Below are positions 1 to 5,070 of a stretch of 5,525 nucleotides of DNA, piece after piece. This DNA is from Melioribacter roseus (lineage in GTDB: Bacteria > Bacteroidota > Ignavibacteria > Ignavibacteriales > Melioribacteraceae). The stretch covers positions 1 to 5,525 of the forward strand of contig DYHC01000146.1 in assembly GCA_020724325.1 (NCBI GenBank), written 5' to 3'. The notes beneath the pieces were generated by a model that worked only from the letters and a program-made list of their open reading frames with translations, did no database searches and was not told the origin of the DNA. The number at the start of each line of letters is the position of its first letter. Position 1 is the stretch's first letter. The translations under genes were made by a program, and so were the position numbers.

Positions 1-20
1 TTTATTTCGTTAACAGCCAT
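1..20 (-). CDS. Possible start of the tail tape-measure gene (only about 6 codons visible)
   Basis: A minus-strand ATG at 20..18 opens a frame beginning MAVNEI that leaves the window. In tailed phages the gene after the frameshifted tail assembly chaperone is nearly always the tape measure protein, which sets tail length, and many tape measure proteins begin with a short charged strand of this kind. The support is mostly positional. No good ribosome-binding site precedes this ATG (upstream is CTAAAAAGTCC), and a 90-base gap separates it from the chaperone stop, which is unusual in this packed operon. The competing reading is a plus-strand gene ending at 114. Confidence 0.35.
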
Positions 21-114
21 GGACTTTTTAGAAGCTTGGTTATTAATATTACTGGCAACAATTATTGCCTATAAAATCACAAATTGGTTCTTGAATCTGG
101 GGAACAGGAATTAA
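1..114 (+). CDS. Possible C-terminal end of a plus-strand membrane protein (partial, uncertain)
   Basis: An open frame enters at the left edge and stops with TAA at 112-114. Its last 31 residues (from an ATG at 19) contain one strongly hydrophobic stretch (AWLLILLATIIAY) followed by a polar tail, like a membrane anchor. The stop overlaps the tail chaperone stop on the other strand (shared TTAA), a common convergent layout, and the minus strand has no complete frame across 21-110. Against it: no ribosome-binding site precedes the ATG at 19, AT-rich antisense DNA readily gives Leu/Ile-rich peptides, and chaperone genes are normally followed by a tape-measure gene on the same strand. No function can be assigned. 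Confidence 0.3.
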   Translation, partial: FISLTAMDFLEAWLLILLATIIAYKITNWFLNLGNRN

Positions 115-655
115 TCTTTAAGTTTCTCAAATTCTGCAACTTTTACTAATAGTTCATTCAATTCTTTAACACGTATCAAATAGAGCCAGTCGTAACAAAA
201 ATTTACTTCCATATTTTCGATTTTGTGTACATTTGCCAAATCCTGATTGCACAATTTGAAAAGAACATAATCAACATCAACTTTTTCCGGCTCGAAGTAA
301 CTAATTTTTAGTTTAGATAATCTTTCTATTTTGCTTATAGCTTTATCGTATTCGGCGTTTAAGTTGCCGAATAGCTTGTCGTATTTTTCATCAAACTTTT
401 TTTTCGCGAGAAAAAATCAGTTATTACCTTATTTACAGTATCAAAATCTTCTTCGTAAATATCATTAATGATTGCTCCTTGTGTGTCGAGGATTATATTC
501 AACAAATCGGTAATCTTATCTTGCGCTAAAAGGTTAATTACAATGCTCTGTTCGTCTTTGCCATTGGCAGAGTTTATAATTTCAAGAATCTTCCCCCAGT
601 CTTTTAACGAGTATTTTTCTTTAAGCTTATATTCAATACAATTGATTATGTACAT
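111..655 (-). CDS. Tail assembly chaperone, -1 frameshift fusion product (gpGT-like)
   Basis: This is the long product made if ribosomes slip -1 on the eight-A run at 404..397. Residues 1-86 are read in the frame starting at 655. Decoding then continues in the -1 frame from 398 to a TAA at 113..111, adding 95 residues for a total of 181. The -1 frame has no convincing start: it is open only from a TGA at about 416, and the extension has just one internal Met, which lacks an SD. It therefore makes sense mainly as a frameshift extension. The extension is rich in Lys, Glu, Leu and Tyr and looks helical. In known phages the short and long chaperones coat the tape measure protein and recruit tail tube subunits, and are absent from the finished virion. 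The position after the tail tube gene fits. Identity rests on architecture and context, not on a recognised domain. Confidence 0.82.
349..373 (-). promoter_or_regulatory. Stem-loop downstream of the frameshift site
   Basis: An 8-bp perfect stem (349-356 with 366-373, GC core CGGC/GCCG) encloses a 9-base loop. The loop holds the zero-frame stop codon of the short chaperone (361..359). The stem starts 24 bases after the slip site, farther than the usual 5-9 base spacer, so it may be a weak stimulator, a pausing element, or incidental. It stands out against the AT-rich surroundings. Confidence 0.45.
359..655 (-). CDS. Tail assembly chaperone, short form (gpG-like, 98 aa)
   Basis: This is the unshifted product. 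The ATG at 655..653 follows a good ribosome-binding site (AAGGTGAT, 668..661) that overlaps the stop codon of the tail tube gene, so the two are probably translationally coupled. The protein is small and mostly helical, with acidic patches such as IYEEDFDTVNKV. After the slip site the zero frame adds only 12 residues, low in complexity and rich in Ser and Thr, before TAA at 361..359. In lambda-type systems the short form is made in large excess over the fusion and interacts with the tape measure protein. No family signature is clear to me in the residues, so the call depends on the slip site, size and gene order. Confidence 0.85.
   Translation of the reverse strand: MYIINCIEYKLKEKYSLKDWGKILEIINSANGKDEQSIVINLLAQDKITDLLNIILDTQGAIINDIYEEDFDTVNKVITDFFSRKKSLMKNTTSYSAT
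398..404 (-). promoter_or_regulatory. -1 programmed ribosomal frameshift site, A_AAA_AAA
   Basis: On the minus strand the zero frame reads CGA AAA AAA AGT, so the heptamer A_AAA_AAA fits X_XXY_YYZ, with eight consecutive A (404..397) followed by G. Slipping one base back makes the next codon AAG and enters the 95-codon open frame ending at 111. Lysine-codon slip sites of this type are known to be efficient in bacteria. A stem-loop lies 24 bases downstream. No SD-like stimulator is visible just upstream. Confidence 0.85.
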
Positions 656-666
656 TGTGTATCACC

Positions 667-1587
667 TTAACCAAATGTTACAATGTGAGGAATACCGGCT
701 ACATCACCGCTAAAGGCAACATCGTGAATAGATACATCTGCCTCGTATGTCAGCGTAACTGAGCGGTCGTCATCTGCAATGTTTATCTTTTCTTTTCTGC
801 CAAGCACAGTTTGTAAAAATGAAAAAGTATCATCGTTAGAGAGATCATATTTTTGTTTTAATTCAACTGCATCAAGATCGCCTTGTGAAATTAATGTGTT
901 GATTTTACTAATTGTTGCATCGTAACCGGTGATTTCAGCAGAAACTGATAAGTAATTCACTCTTGCCCTGTTATAAGCTGTTTTACCGGAATCTTTTGTT
1001 TTGATGGTTAGTTTGTAATCTTTCAATTCATCCTTTGGGAAGAGACTTACAGTATTATGCTTTGCCGATACAAAAGCCGGTGCAATATATTTTGAGTTTG
1101 AGATTAAATATTTACCAGTTCCTTCGGCACTAAAATCAACCGGGGTATTAGTGAGTGCAGCGGTAATTAATGCTAATATGTCTGCTTCATGATTTGCAAA
1201 CTCAAGAATTATTTTACAGCTTCTTTCTTTGGGCGTAATTGTAAATTCAAATTCTAATCCCGGATAATTATCGCCAGTAAACTGGAAAACATTTGATGAA
1301 CCGCTACCGGATTCCGGCACGGTTATAAGTTGAGCATCTGACCCGTTCTTTACACATTCAACTAAATTCTTTAATGTTAAAAGACTTGCCTGGAATGTAG
1401 CGCTCTCAAAGTTCACATTCATCATGTTACGCAAGGACTGGTTTAATACAGTCTTTATCTCATTGAAGGTTTCTATTGTAAGAACACCATTATTCCTTAA
1501 GCCACTTATAACAGTATTGACTGGTGTAGTGGTAAGCGTTCCTTTTTTACAAACGGCAAGATGCCTTATTCCGGCAATACTAATCAT
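667..1587 (-). CDS. Putative major tail (tube) protein
   Basis: This 306-residue protein starts at ATG 1587, preceded by a strong AAGGAGAT site and overlapping the previous stop by ATGA (1587..1584). It lies directly before the frameshifted tail chaperone, the standard position of the tail tube gene. The sequence is beta-rich, with alternating polar and hydrophobic strands (for example LEFEFTITP around residues 110-118 and a strand-rich C-terminal quarter), two more helical stretches, a Gly/Ser-rich linker near residues 93-97 (GSGSS), and no signal peptide or membrane segment. This suits a self-assembling tube subunit, although it is longer than the minimal 150-200 residues, so an extra surface domain is likely. 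No sheath gene is visible, so siphovirus or myovirus cannot be decided. The tail tube call rests mainly on position. Confidence 0.65.
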   Translation of the reverse strand: MISIAGIRHLAVCKKGTLTTTPVNTVISGLRNNGVLTIETFNEIKTVLNQSLRNMMNVNFESATFQASLLTLKNLVECVKNGSDAQLITVPESGSGSSNVFQFTGDNYPGLEFEFTITPKERSCKIILEFANHEADILALITAALTNTPVDFSAEGTGKYLISNSKYIAPAFVSAKHNTVSLFPKDELKDYKLTIKTKDSGKTAYNRARVNYLSVSAEITGYDATISKINTLISQGDLDAVELKQKYDLSNDDTFSFLQTVLGRKEKINIADDDRSVTLTYEADVSIHDVAFSGDVAGIPHIVTFG

Positions 1588-1817
1588 TGTTTATCTCCTT
1601 TTTTCTTTTCTTTTGCTTCATTATAATTAAGCAGAATCACTTCTTTACCAAAAGCATTTAGCGCATTAACCAAGGCAGATTCTGTAAGAATATCATATAC
1701 ACCGGTTACGGGGATTGACTGATATAATTTCTGATCATTATTCAAGTTGTTAAGCGTTTCTTGTAATTTCTTTATATCAACTTTTTCAAATTCTTCTGGT
1801 ATGATCAACTTATTCAT
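1584..1817 (-). CDS. Small protein resembling a peptidoglycan-binding (PGBD-like) domain
   Basis: This 77-residue protein overlaps the spanin-like gene upstream and the tail tube gene downstream, each by ATGA. AAGAGGT precedes the ATG at 1817. Residues 16-49 resemble the helix-loop-helix pattern of PG_binding_1 domains: KKLQETLNNLN, then IPVTGVYDILTESAL, matching the usual LQxxLN...VxGVxDxxTxxAV. The closing hydrophobic-Gln motif of the family is not evident, and the Lys-rich C-terminus (KEKKKGDKQ) is unlike it. There is no signal peptide, so it would need the holin lesion or incorporation into the virion to reach the cell wall. It could be a lysis accessory, a wall-contacting virion protein, or an unrelated helical protein. 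Confidence 0.4.
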   Translation of the reverse strand: MNKLIIPEEFEKVDIKKLQETLNNLNNDQKLYQSIPVTGVYDILTESALVNALNAFGKEVILLNYNEAKEKKKGDKQ

Positions 1818-2203
1818 ATTTTACCTCTTATTATTATTAACATGAGCATTATAAAAAATCCGAGTGCTACTAAACCAATCTTGCTAAGAAGCGGAGTTTC
1901 AATCTCTTCTTTTATTATCTGTTTTGTTCTAATAGTATCGTAAAGAACAATTGAATCTGGTTTAACTTTTATGAAAAATTTCTCTTTCTTTGGGAAATAT
2001 TTTACTAATCTTACTGTATCATTTTTAATAATTTCATGCCCTATTATAACAGTATCTGCTTTTTCTTTTACTTTTATAGTGTCCCTAATTATTTCCGGCT
2101 TAATAACTTTTGGTTTTATTTCGGTTACTTCTCTTGTTGTGCTACAAGATAAAAGCAACAATAAGAGCAATGTTAATATGAATATATACCATGTTGTTTT
2201 CAT
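1814..2203 (-). CDS. Putative unimolecular spanin (u-spanin), outer-membrane lipoprotein with C-terminal TM anchor
   Basis: The ATG at 2203 shares ATGA with the endolysin stop; an upstream TTG at 2221 is less likely because it would push the signal peptide inward. The 129 residues show a lipoprotein signal (Lys2, then a Leu-rich core) ending in the lipobox LLSC with Cys20, and Ser21 (not Asp) at +2 predicts outer-membrane sorting. A periplasmic region of about 85 residues (21-105), rich in Lys, Ile, Thr and Val and apparently beta-forming, follows. A C-terminal transmembrane segment covers about residues 106-125 and ends RGKI. This is the layout of T1 gp11-type u-spanins, which link outer and inner membranes and fuse them after the wall is degraded, and the length is close to that family. 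The gene directly follows the endolysin, as expected. The identification is architectural. Confidence 0.75.
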   Translation of the reverse strand: MKTTWYIFILTLLLLLLLSCSTTREVTEIKPKVIKPEIIRDTIKVKEKADTVIIGHEIIKNDTVRLVKYFPKKEKFFIKVKPDSIVLYDTIRTKQIIKEEIETPLLSKIGLVALGFFIMLMLIIIRGKI

Positions 2204-2742
2204 ATTACCGGGACAAACCAAACTATTCTGAAATAATTTGCCGGTTCAATCTTTCTTGAACGTATATAGACGCCATCTCCATCTGATTGATTACCGGATA
2301 TACCGCTTGATGTATTCCCTTCTATTGTAGTACCAAATTCTTTATTCCACTTAGTAAGAGCAAAGCCAAGATGCCCAAATATTGTATTGCCTTTTTCCCA
2401 ACCTACTATATAGCCAGGTTCAACTTTTTTTATGCCTCTTAGAACATCGTTTGCCATTATTAAATTTTTTGATCTCTTAAAATCTCTTGCTAAACCACTT
2501 CTTATTTTAGGTTCTTTAACATTAGATTGGGTAAGACAAAATGAAACAAAAGCAGCACACCATGAATCGCCTTTTTTTCTTCCAACGCTTTGCAAAAACA
2601 TCTCTACTTCTTTACCATCATTATTACCGGTTGCTTCTTTAACACCCACATAACTTTTAGCTATGTCCAGGTGTTTTTGTGCGTCAAGAATTAATAATGG
2701 CAGCAGCAATAACAATAAAAAAGCCCAAAAGAAATAACGCAT
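2200..2742 (-). CDS. CHAP-domain endolysin with N-terminal export signal
   Basis: This 180-residue cell-wall hydrolase starts at ATG 2742 after AAGGGAAC. Residues 2-20 are a hydrophobic Leu-rich segment with Arg2 ahead, ending near LDAQ, so the protein is probably exported by Sec as a cleaved signal peptide or a signal-arrest-release anchor. The rest matches a CHAP (NlpC/P60-like) amidase or endopeptidase: catalytic Cys62 in DSWCAAFVSF, His124 in GHLGFAL, and Glu141 with Asn143 in IEGNTS, in the expected order and spacing. No separate wall-binding domain is fused. Its first 59 bases overlap the holin gene end, and its stop overlaps the spanin start (ATGA), giving a holin-endolysin-spanin cassette. 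It should cut peptide cross-links or the amide bond of peptidoglycan; the exact bond cannot be read from sequence. Confidence 0.88.
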   Translation of the reverse strand: MRYFFWAFLLLLLLPLLILDAQKHLDIAKSYVGVKEATGNNDGKEVEMFLQSVGRKKGDSWCAAFVSFCLTQSNVKEPKIRSGLARDFKRSKNLIMANDVLRGIKKVEPGYIVGWEKGNTIFGHLGFALTKWNKEFGTTIEGNTSSGISGNQSDGDGVYIRSRKIEPANYFRIVWFVPVI

Positions 2743-2965
2743 AAGCTATGTTCCCTTTTTTTAATTCTTTGATTGTGTCAATTTCTTTTAGTCCGTATTC
2801 GTCGAAAATCCAAACTAATGCAACGCCAAGTATTCCTTTTGCAATTCCAACTGAAAACGAGCTAAATTCAATTAACCAGTTGAATGTTATAAATATTAAA
2901 ATAACTGCTATTATGGTCCCGAAAAGGATTACTTTGAATGTTGCATTTTTAATTAAATCCATCAT
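2684..2965 (-). CDS. Putative holin, three transmembrane segments
   Basis: This 93-residue membrane protein has three hydrophobic spans at about residues 12-31, 38-54 and 74-91. A charged loop (DEYGLKEIDTIKELKKG) lies between spans two and three. Size, topology and position directly before an endolysin fit a class I holin, which forms lesions in the inner membrane and times lysis. AAGGTGAT lies upstream and overlaps the stop of the preceding gene. Two adjacent ATG codons (2965 and 2962) could both be used; unlike the lambda S dual start, no charged residue separates them, so an antiholin start is not implied. With an exported endolysin it could instead act as a pinholin that only depolarises the membrane. 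No holin family motif was recognised. Confidence 0.65.
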   Translation of the reverse strand: MMDLIKNATFKVILFGTIIAVILIFITFNWLIEFSSFSVGIAKGILGVALVWIFDEYGLKEIDTIKELKKGNIAYALFLLGFFIVIAAAIINS

Positions 2966-2968
2966 AAA

Positions 2969-3187
2969 TCACCTTAAGAATAATGAAGCAATTATTCCAA
3001 CTATTGTTCCGATGAATCCGCTTGCAAAACCGATTGATATAACCGCACCCTTAAACTGATTGCGGAAAGATTCAACTTCACGGATTCTGTCTTCGTGATC
3101 TTCAACATCAGAGATGATGCGCTCGCTGTTAACTTTTATTGCAGCTACATCACTGATAAGCTTATCAATTTTTTCTTCTATCGTCAT
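2969..3187 (-). CDS. XhlA-like coiled-coil membrane protein (lysis accessory)
   Basis: This 72-residue protein consists of an N-terminal amphipathic coiled coil (about residues 3-44, with spaced Ile, Leu and Val and ending HEDRIREVES) and one C-terminal transmembrane span (about 47-70, Gly- and Ile-rich) closing with LR. This is the architecture of the XhlA (haemolysin/holin-associated) family, often encoded beside a holin and endolysin. The start ATG overlaps the previous stop as ATGA (3187..3184). No independent SD is visible, so translation is probably coupled. It would be an inner-membrane protein with a cytoplasmic coiled coil, perhaps tuning holin assembly. Similar short coiled-coil/TM proteins occur elsewhere in phages, so the lysis role is inferred from the neighbours. 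Confidence 0.6.
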   Translation of the reverse strand: MTIEEKIDKLISDVAAIKVNSERIISDVEDHEDRIREVESFRNQFKGAVISIGFASGFIGTIVGIIASLFLR

Positions 3188-3387
3188 TGTTTAATTATTT
3201 TTAATAGTCCGTTGTAATAGAATTTCCCATTATGTACTTTTTTGACTTCCACGGCAAATTTGTCGAAAGCTTCCTCTTCGCTTTTTGCCTCCACCTTTAC
3301 TTCAATCTTTTTAATATTATTCTGGTCGTCATAAAGATCGGCTCCAATTGTATAGGCAACTAACTTTTCCTTTTCATCTTTAGGCAT
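3184..3387 (-). CDS. Small conserved-looking protein of unknown function (67 aa)
   Basis: I chose the ATG at 3387 because GGAG sits 7 bases upstream. The earlier in-frame ATG pair at 3420/3417 lacks a ribosome-binding site and would add 11 residues. The protein looks like beta-beta-alpha-beta: a strand pair (KLVAYTIGADLYDD and KKIEVKVEA), a helix (SEEEAFDKFAVEVKKV) and a final strand (GKFYYNGLLKIIKQ). It is Lys- and Glu-rich with no membrane segment or signal peptide. It stands between the capsid gene and the lysis block and overlaps the XhlA-like gene by ATGA. A capsid accessory or regulatory role is possible, but nothing in the residues identifies it. Confidence 0.75.
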   Translation of the reverse strand: MPKDEKEKLVAYTIGADLYDDQNNIKKIEVKVEAKSEEEAFDKFAVEVKKVHNGKFYYNGLLKIIKQ

Positions 3388-3450
3388 TCTTATTCTCCAA
3401 TTATTTATCTTAAACATCATAAAAAGGTGAATAGGTTATTAAACATTCCA

Positions 3451-3477
3451 TCATCCTCGGGCATAAACCGAGGATGA
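3451..3477 (-). other. Perfect 10-bp stem-loop after the capsid gene (REP-like, processing or weak terminator)
   Basis: TCATCCTCGG (3451-3460) pairs perfectly with CCGAGGATGA (3468-3477) around a 7-base loop. It begins 11 bases beyond the capsid stop. Neither side has a convincing T-run, so it is a poor intrinsic terminator for either strand. It could protect the 3' end of the capsid mRNA, or be a dispersed REP-type palindrome from the host, which this GC-rich sequence in an AT-rich context resembles. It fills most of the only sizeable gap in the minus-strand operon (3388-3488). Confidence 0.65.
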
Positions 3478-3488
3478 CAAGTGAATTA

Positions 3489-4442
3489 TTATAATCTGAT
3501 TCTTGAAAGTCTTCTTAACGCATCTGTTCTTTCAACAACAAGATTAAGGTTAATTTGCAAGCGAGCAACACCTTGTGGCGAAGTCTGGTAATCGGTAAAA
3601 TCTTGGAACTGCAACCCGCTGTTTGTGTTGAAAGCAACGCCAAGTTCTTCTGCATTGCGCAATATGTAAAGCGATGTGCAATCTGTATTGGTACCATCGC
3701 TTTCAGTTTGTGGTATTGCATCTGTGGGCAAAGCAACAATAGGAACATTATTGAAAGTATTCACCGGCACGCCAAAGCTGCTTAAAGATTCCCCGGCAGC
3801 GCCAATACGTTTAGCTATGGTAGTCAATCTTGCGGCAAGGTTGACGTTACAAACAATTGCGTTTGCCCCGGGCACTTTTGCCAATTCTTTATATAAGATT
3901 TCAAGGAAAGCATCCTGATTTGCAGTAGTGTTTAACTGTAATCCAACCTGAGTATTCATGGCAGCTTGCTCAGCGGTAGTAAAACCAAGCGCAGCAGTCT
4001 GACCACCGGCAGCAGCATCTTTAACAAAGTTACTAATCCCCAACATTTGAGGAGCTGCACCGGTTCCGGCGAGCATTGCATTTTGAATTTCTGTTGCAAG
4101 CCTTATTGCAGCAGCACTCAATTGGCGGTCATAATATCTTTGTAAAGATACGGGGGAGCCAGATATGTCTGCATCAAATTTATAAAGATCATCAACTGCA
4201 ACCTCGCGCCCGTAAGATGCAAGTAAAACTTTTTCTGGATTTGGTGTTTGCAAATCTTTAGTGAATGCACTACCGACACTGCGAGCGGCGCTTCCAGAGA
4301 AGCTACTTTTGTCTGGTGTGTTTAATGATGTTGAATAATCTTGGCGGAATTCAACGAATTGCAATAATGGTGTTAAGGTAACCATCTTGGAAAGCAATCC
4401 AGCGCTTCTACCAGTCAATTTACTTATTTGATCGAGTTTCAT
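3489..4442 (-). CDS. Major capsid protein, HK97-fold type
   Basis: This 317-residue protein has a strong AGGAGAT site 4-5 bases before ATG 4442 and follows the scaffold gene after 13 bases. The organisation suits an HK97-fold capsid subunit. There is an N-terminal arm with a Ser/Gly-rich stretch (about 40-60), an E-loop-like region (about 65-98), a long spine helix (YYDRQLSAAAIRLATEIQ, about 103-120), and a large Ala-rich P/A-domain section. Late motifs are GVPVNTFNNVPIVALP (about 224-239), AEELGVAF (264-271) and a final strand/arm NLNLVVERTDALRRLSRIR. Ala, Thr and Asn content is high and there are few Cys, as usual for capsid proteins. It forms the icosahedral shell. No prohead-protease cleavage site can be assigned. 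The GC content appears higher than in its neighbours, consistent with high expression or conserved composition. Confidence 0.85.
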   Translation of the reverse strand: MKLDQISKLTGRSAGLLSKMVTLTPLLQFVEFRQDYSTSLNTPDKSSFSGSAARSVGSAFTKDLQTPNPEKVLLASYGREVAVDDLYKFDADISGSPVSLQRYYDRQLSAAAIRLATEIQNAMLAGTGAAPQMLGISNFVKDAAAGGQTAALGFTTAEQAAMNTQVGLQLNTTANQDAFLEILYKELAKVPGANAIVCNVNLAARLTTIAKRIGAAGESLSSFGVPVNTFNNVPIVALPTDAIPQTESDGTNTDCTSLYILRNAEELGVAFNTNSGLQFQDFTDYQTSPQGVARLQINLNLVVERTDALRRLSRIRL

Positions 4443-4455
4443 TTTTATCTCCTAA

Positions 4456-4998
4456 CTAATTAAGAATTTGATTTCTTTCAAGTATTGTTTTTAATACTGG
4501 GTTATCCGCAGTCTTAGGATCAGTTTTATTCGGTTCTTGATTATTTTGTTGTTTGTTATCAACCAGAGGTTTTAATAATTGTGCAGCTTTATCCGCTTTT
4601 TCAAAATCATTATTGTAAAGAGCTTGCCAGGTATCCTTGTCTGCATCAGTTATTTTTTTCTCTGTTAATAATTTTTCTACTGCGCTTTTAACTTTCGCTT
4701 CTCTTTCCTTTGTTAATCGTTCTTGTTCATTTTTAATTATCTGCTCACGTGTTTTCTTCTCTTCGTTAAGCGCTTCTTGCAAAGATTTTATCGAGCCCAT
4801 CATTGCTTGATTCTGGTTAATTAATGCCTCGAATAATTTCTTTGTCTCCGGGTCAAATTTGCTTGTATCAATCTTTGCCGGTTCAAATTTGTTTTGATCG
4901 CCAAGCAACGTATCAAGTTCGGTATCTAAATCTTTTTCCTTTTCCTTAAAATCGAATCCGAGTTTTTTAAGAAGACTTTTCAATGCTTCTTTGTTCAT
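4456..4998 (-). CDS. Putative capsid scaffolding protein
   Basis: I chose ATG 4998 (180 aa) because GAGGATAAA precedes it directly; an upstream TTG at 5025 would overlap the likely promoter box. The protein is highly charged and helical: an N-terminal acidic/basic region (1-35), a Pro-containing linker (37-52), a long Gln/Glu/Lys/Arg coiled coil (about 60-112), a helical hairpin (KKITDADKDTWQALYNNDFEKADKAAQLL, 114-142), a disordered Gln/Asn/Pro linker (149-166) and a short C-terminal helix ending ERNQILN. Scaffolds have this build and are encoded just before the capsid gene; their C-terminal helix often binds the coat protein. The helical hairpin resembles a motif common in the scaffold part of Mu gpI-type protease-scaffolds, but no protease domain is present here. 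Confidence 0.75.
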   Translation of the reverse strand: MNKEALKSLLKKLGFDFKEKEKDLDTELDTLLGDQNKFEPAKIDTSKFDPETKKLFEALINQNQAMMGSIKSLQEALNEEKKTREQIIKNEQERLTKEREAKVKSAVEKLLTEKKITDADKDTWQALYNNDFEKADKAAQLLKPLVDNKQQNNQEPNKTDPKTADNPVLKTILERNQILN

Positions 4999-5022
4999 TT
5001 TATCCTCATTTAATTTCTGGCA

Positions 5023-5030
5023 CAAAAGTA
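5023..5030 (-). promoter_or_regulatory. Candidate promoter -7 box (TAnnTTTG type) for the capsid/lysis/tail operon
   Basis: The minus strand reads TACTTTTG at 5030..5023, an exact match to the TAnnTTTG -7 element described for Bacteroidetes sigma factors. It lies 24 bases before the scaffold ATG, which leaves a short leader with the ribosome-binding site. A matching -33 TTTG is not clearly present; the upstream region is T-rich and includes TTGCTT. Such an 8-mer is expected by chance now and then in AT-rich DNA. Confidence 0.4.
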
Positions 5031-5052
5031 AAAAGCAACAGATACATAAAAA

Positions 5053-5070
5053 TTTATATGTGCATATAAA
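5053..5070. promoter_or_regulatory. 18-bp palindrome centred between divergent operons, candidate operator
   Basis: TTTATATG (5053-5060), a 2-base centre TG, then CATATAAA (5063-5070) form a perfect 8-bp inverted repeat. Its centre (5061.5) is within one base of the midpoint between the start codons at 4998 and 5124. It lies about 23 bases upstream of the candidate -7 box of the minus-strand operon. A symmetric dimeric regulator bound here could control both units. A run of nine T follows at 5072-5080. Confidence 0.5.

Noticed and set aside
1424..1630. Plus-strand 68-codon frame with hydrophobic content
   Set aside because: It lies antisense within the tail tube gene, which has a strong SD and ATGA coupling; no plus-strand ribosome-binding site or neighbour supports it.
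2204..2221. TTG start giving a six-residue longer spanin
   Set aside because: The ATG at 2203 overlaps the endolysin stop as ATGA and places the Lys directly before the signal-peptide core; the extension would add an unlikely N-terminal Cys and Pro.
2962..2965. Lambda S-like dual start (holin/antiholin) at the two adjacent ATG codons
   Set aside because: The alternative products differ by only one Met with no charged residue, so they would not change topology.
2748..3059. Plus-strand 103-codon frame
   Set aside because: It is antisense to the holin and XhlA-like genes; the Ile/Asn-rich composition is what the reverse of AT-rich membrane genes gives.
3388..3420. ATG pair at 3420/3417 as the start of the 67-aa protein
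   Set aside because: No SD lies upstream, whereas the ATG at 3387 has GGAG at proper spacing.
3515..3748. Second minus-strand 77-codon frame inside the capsid gene
   Set aside because: It is fully contained in the capsid gene in another frame, has no ribosome-binding site, and its Leu/Gln composition is frame-shadow-like.
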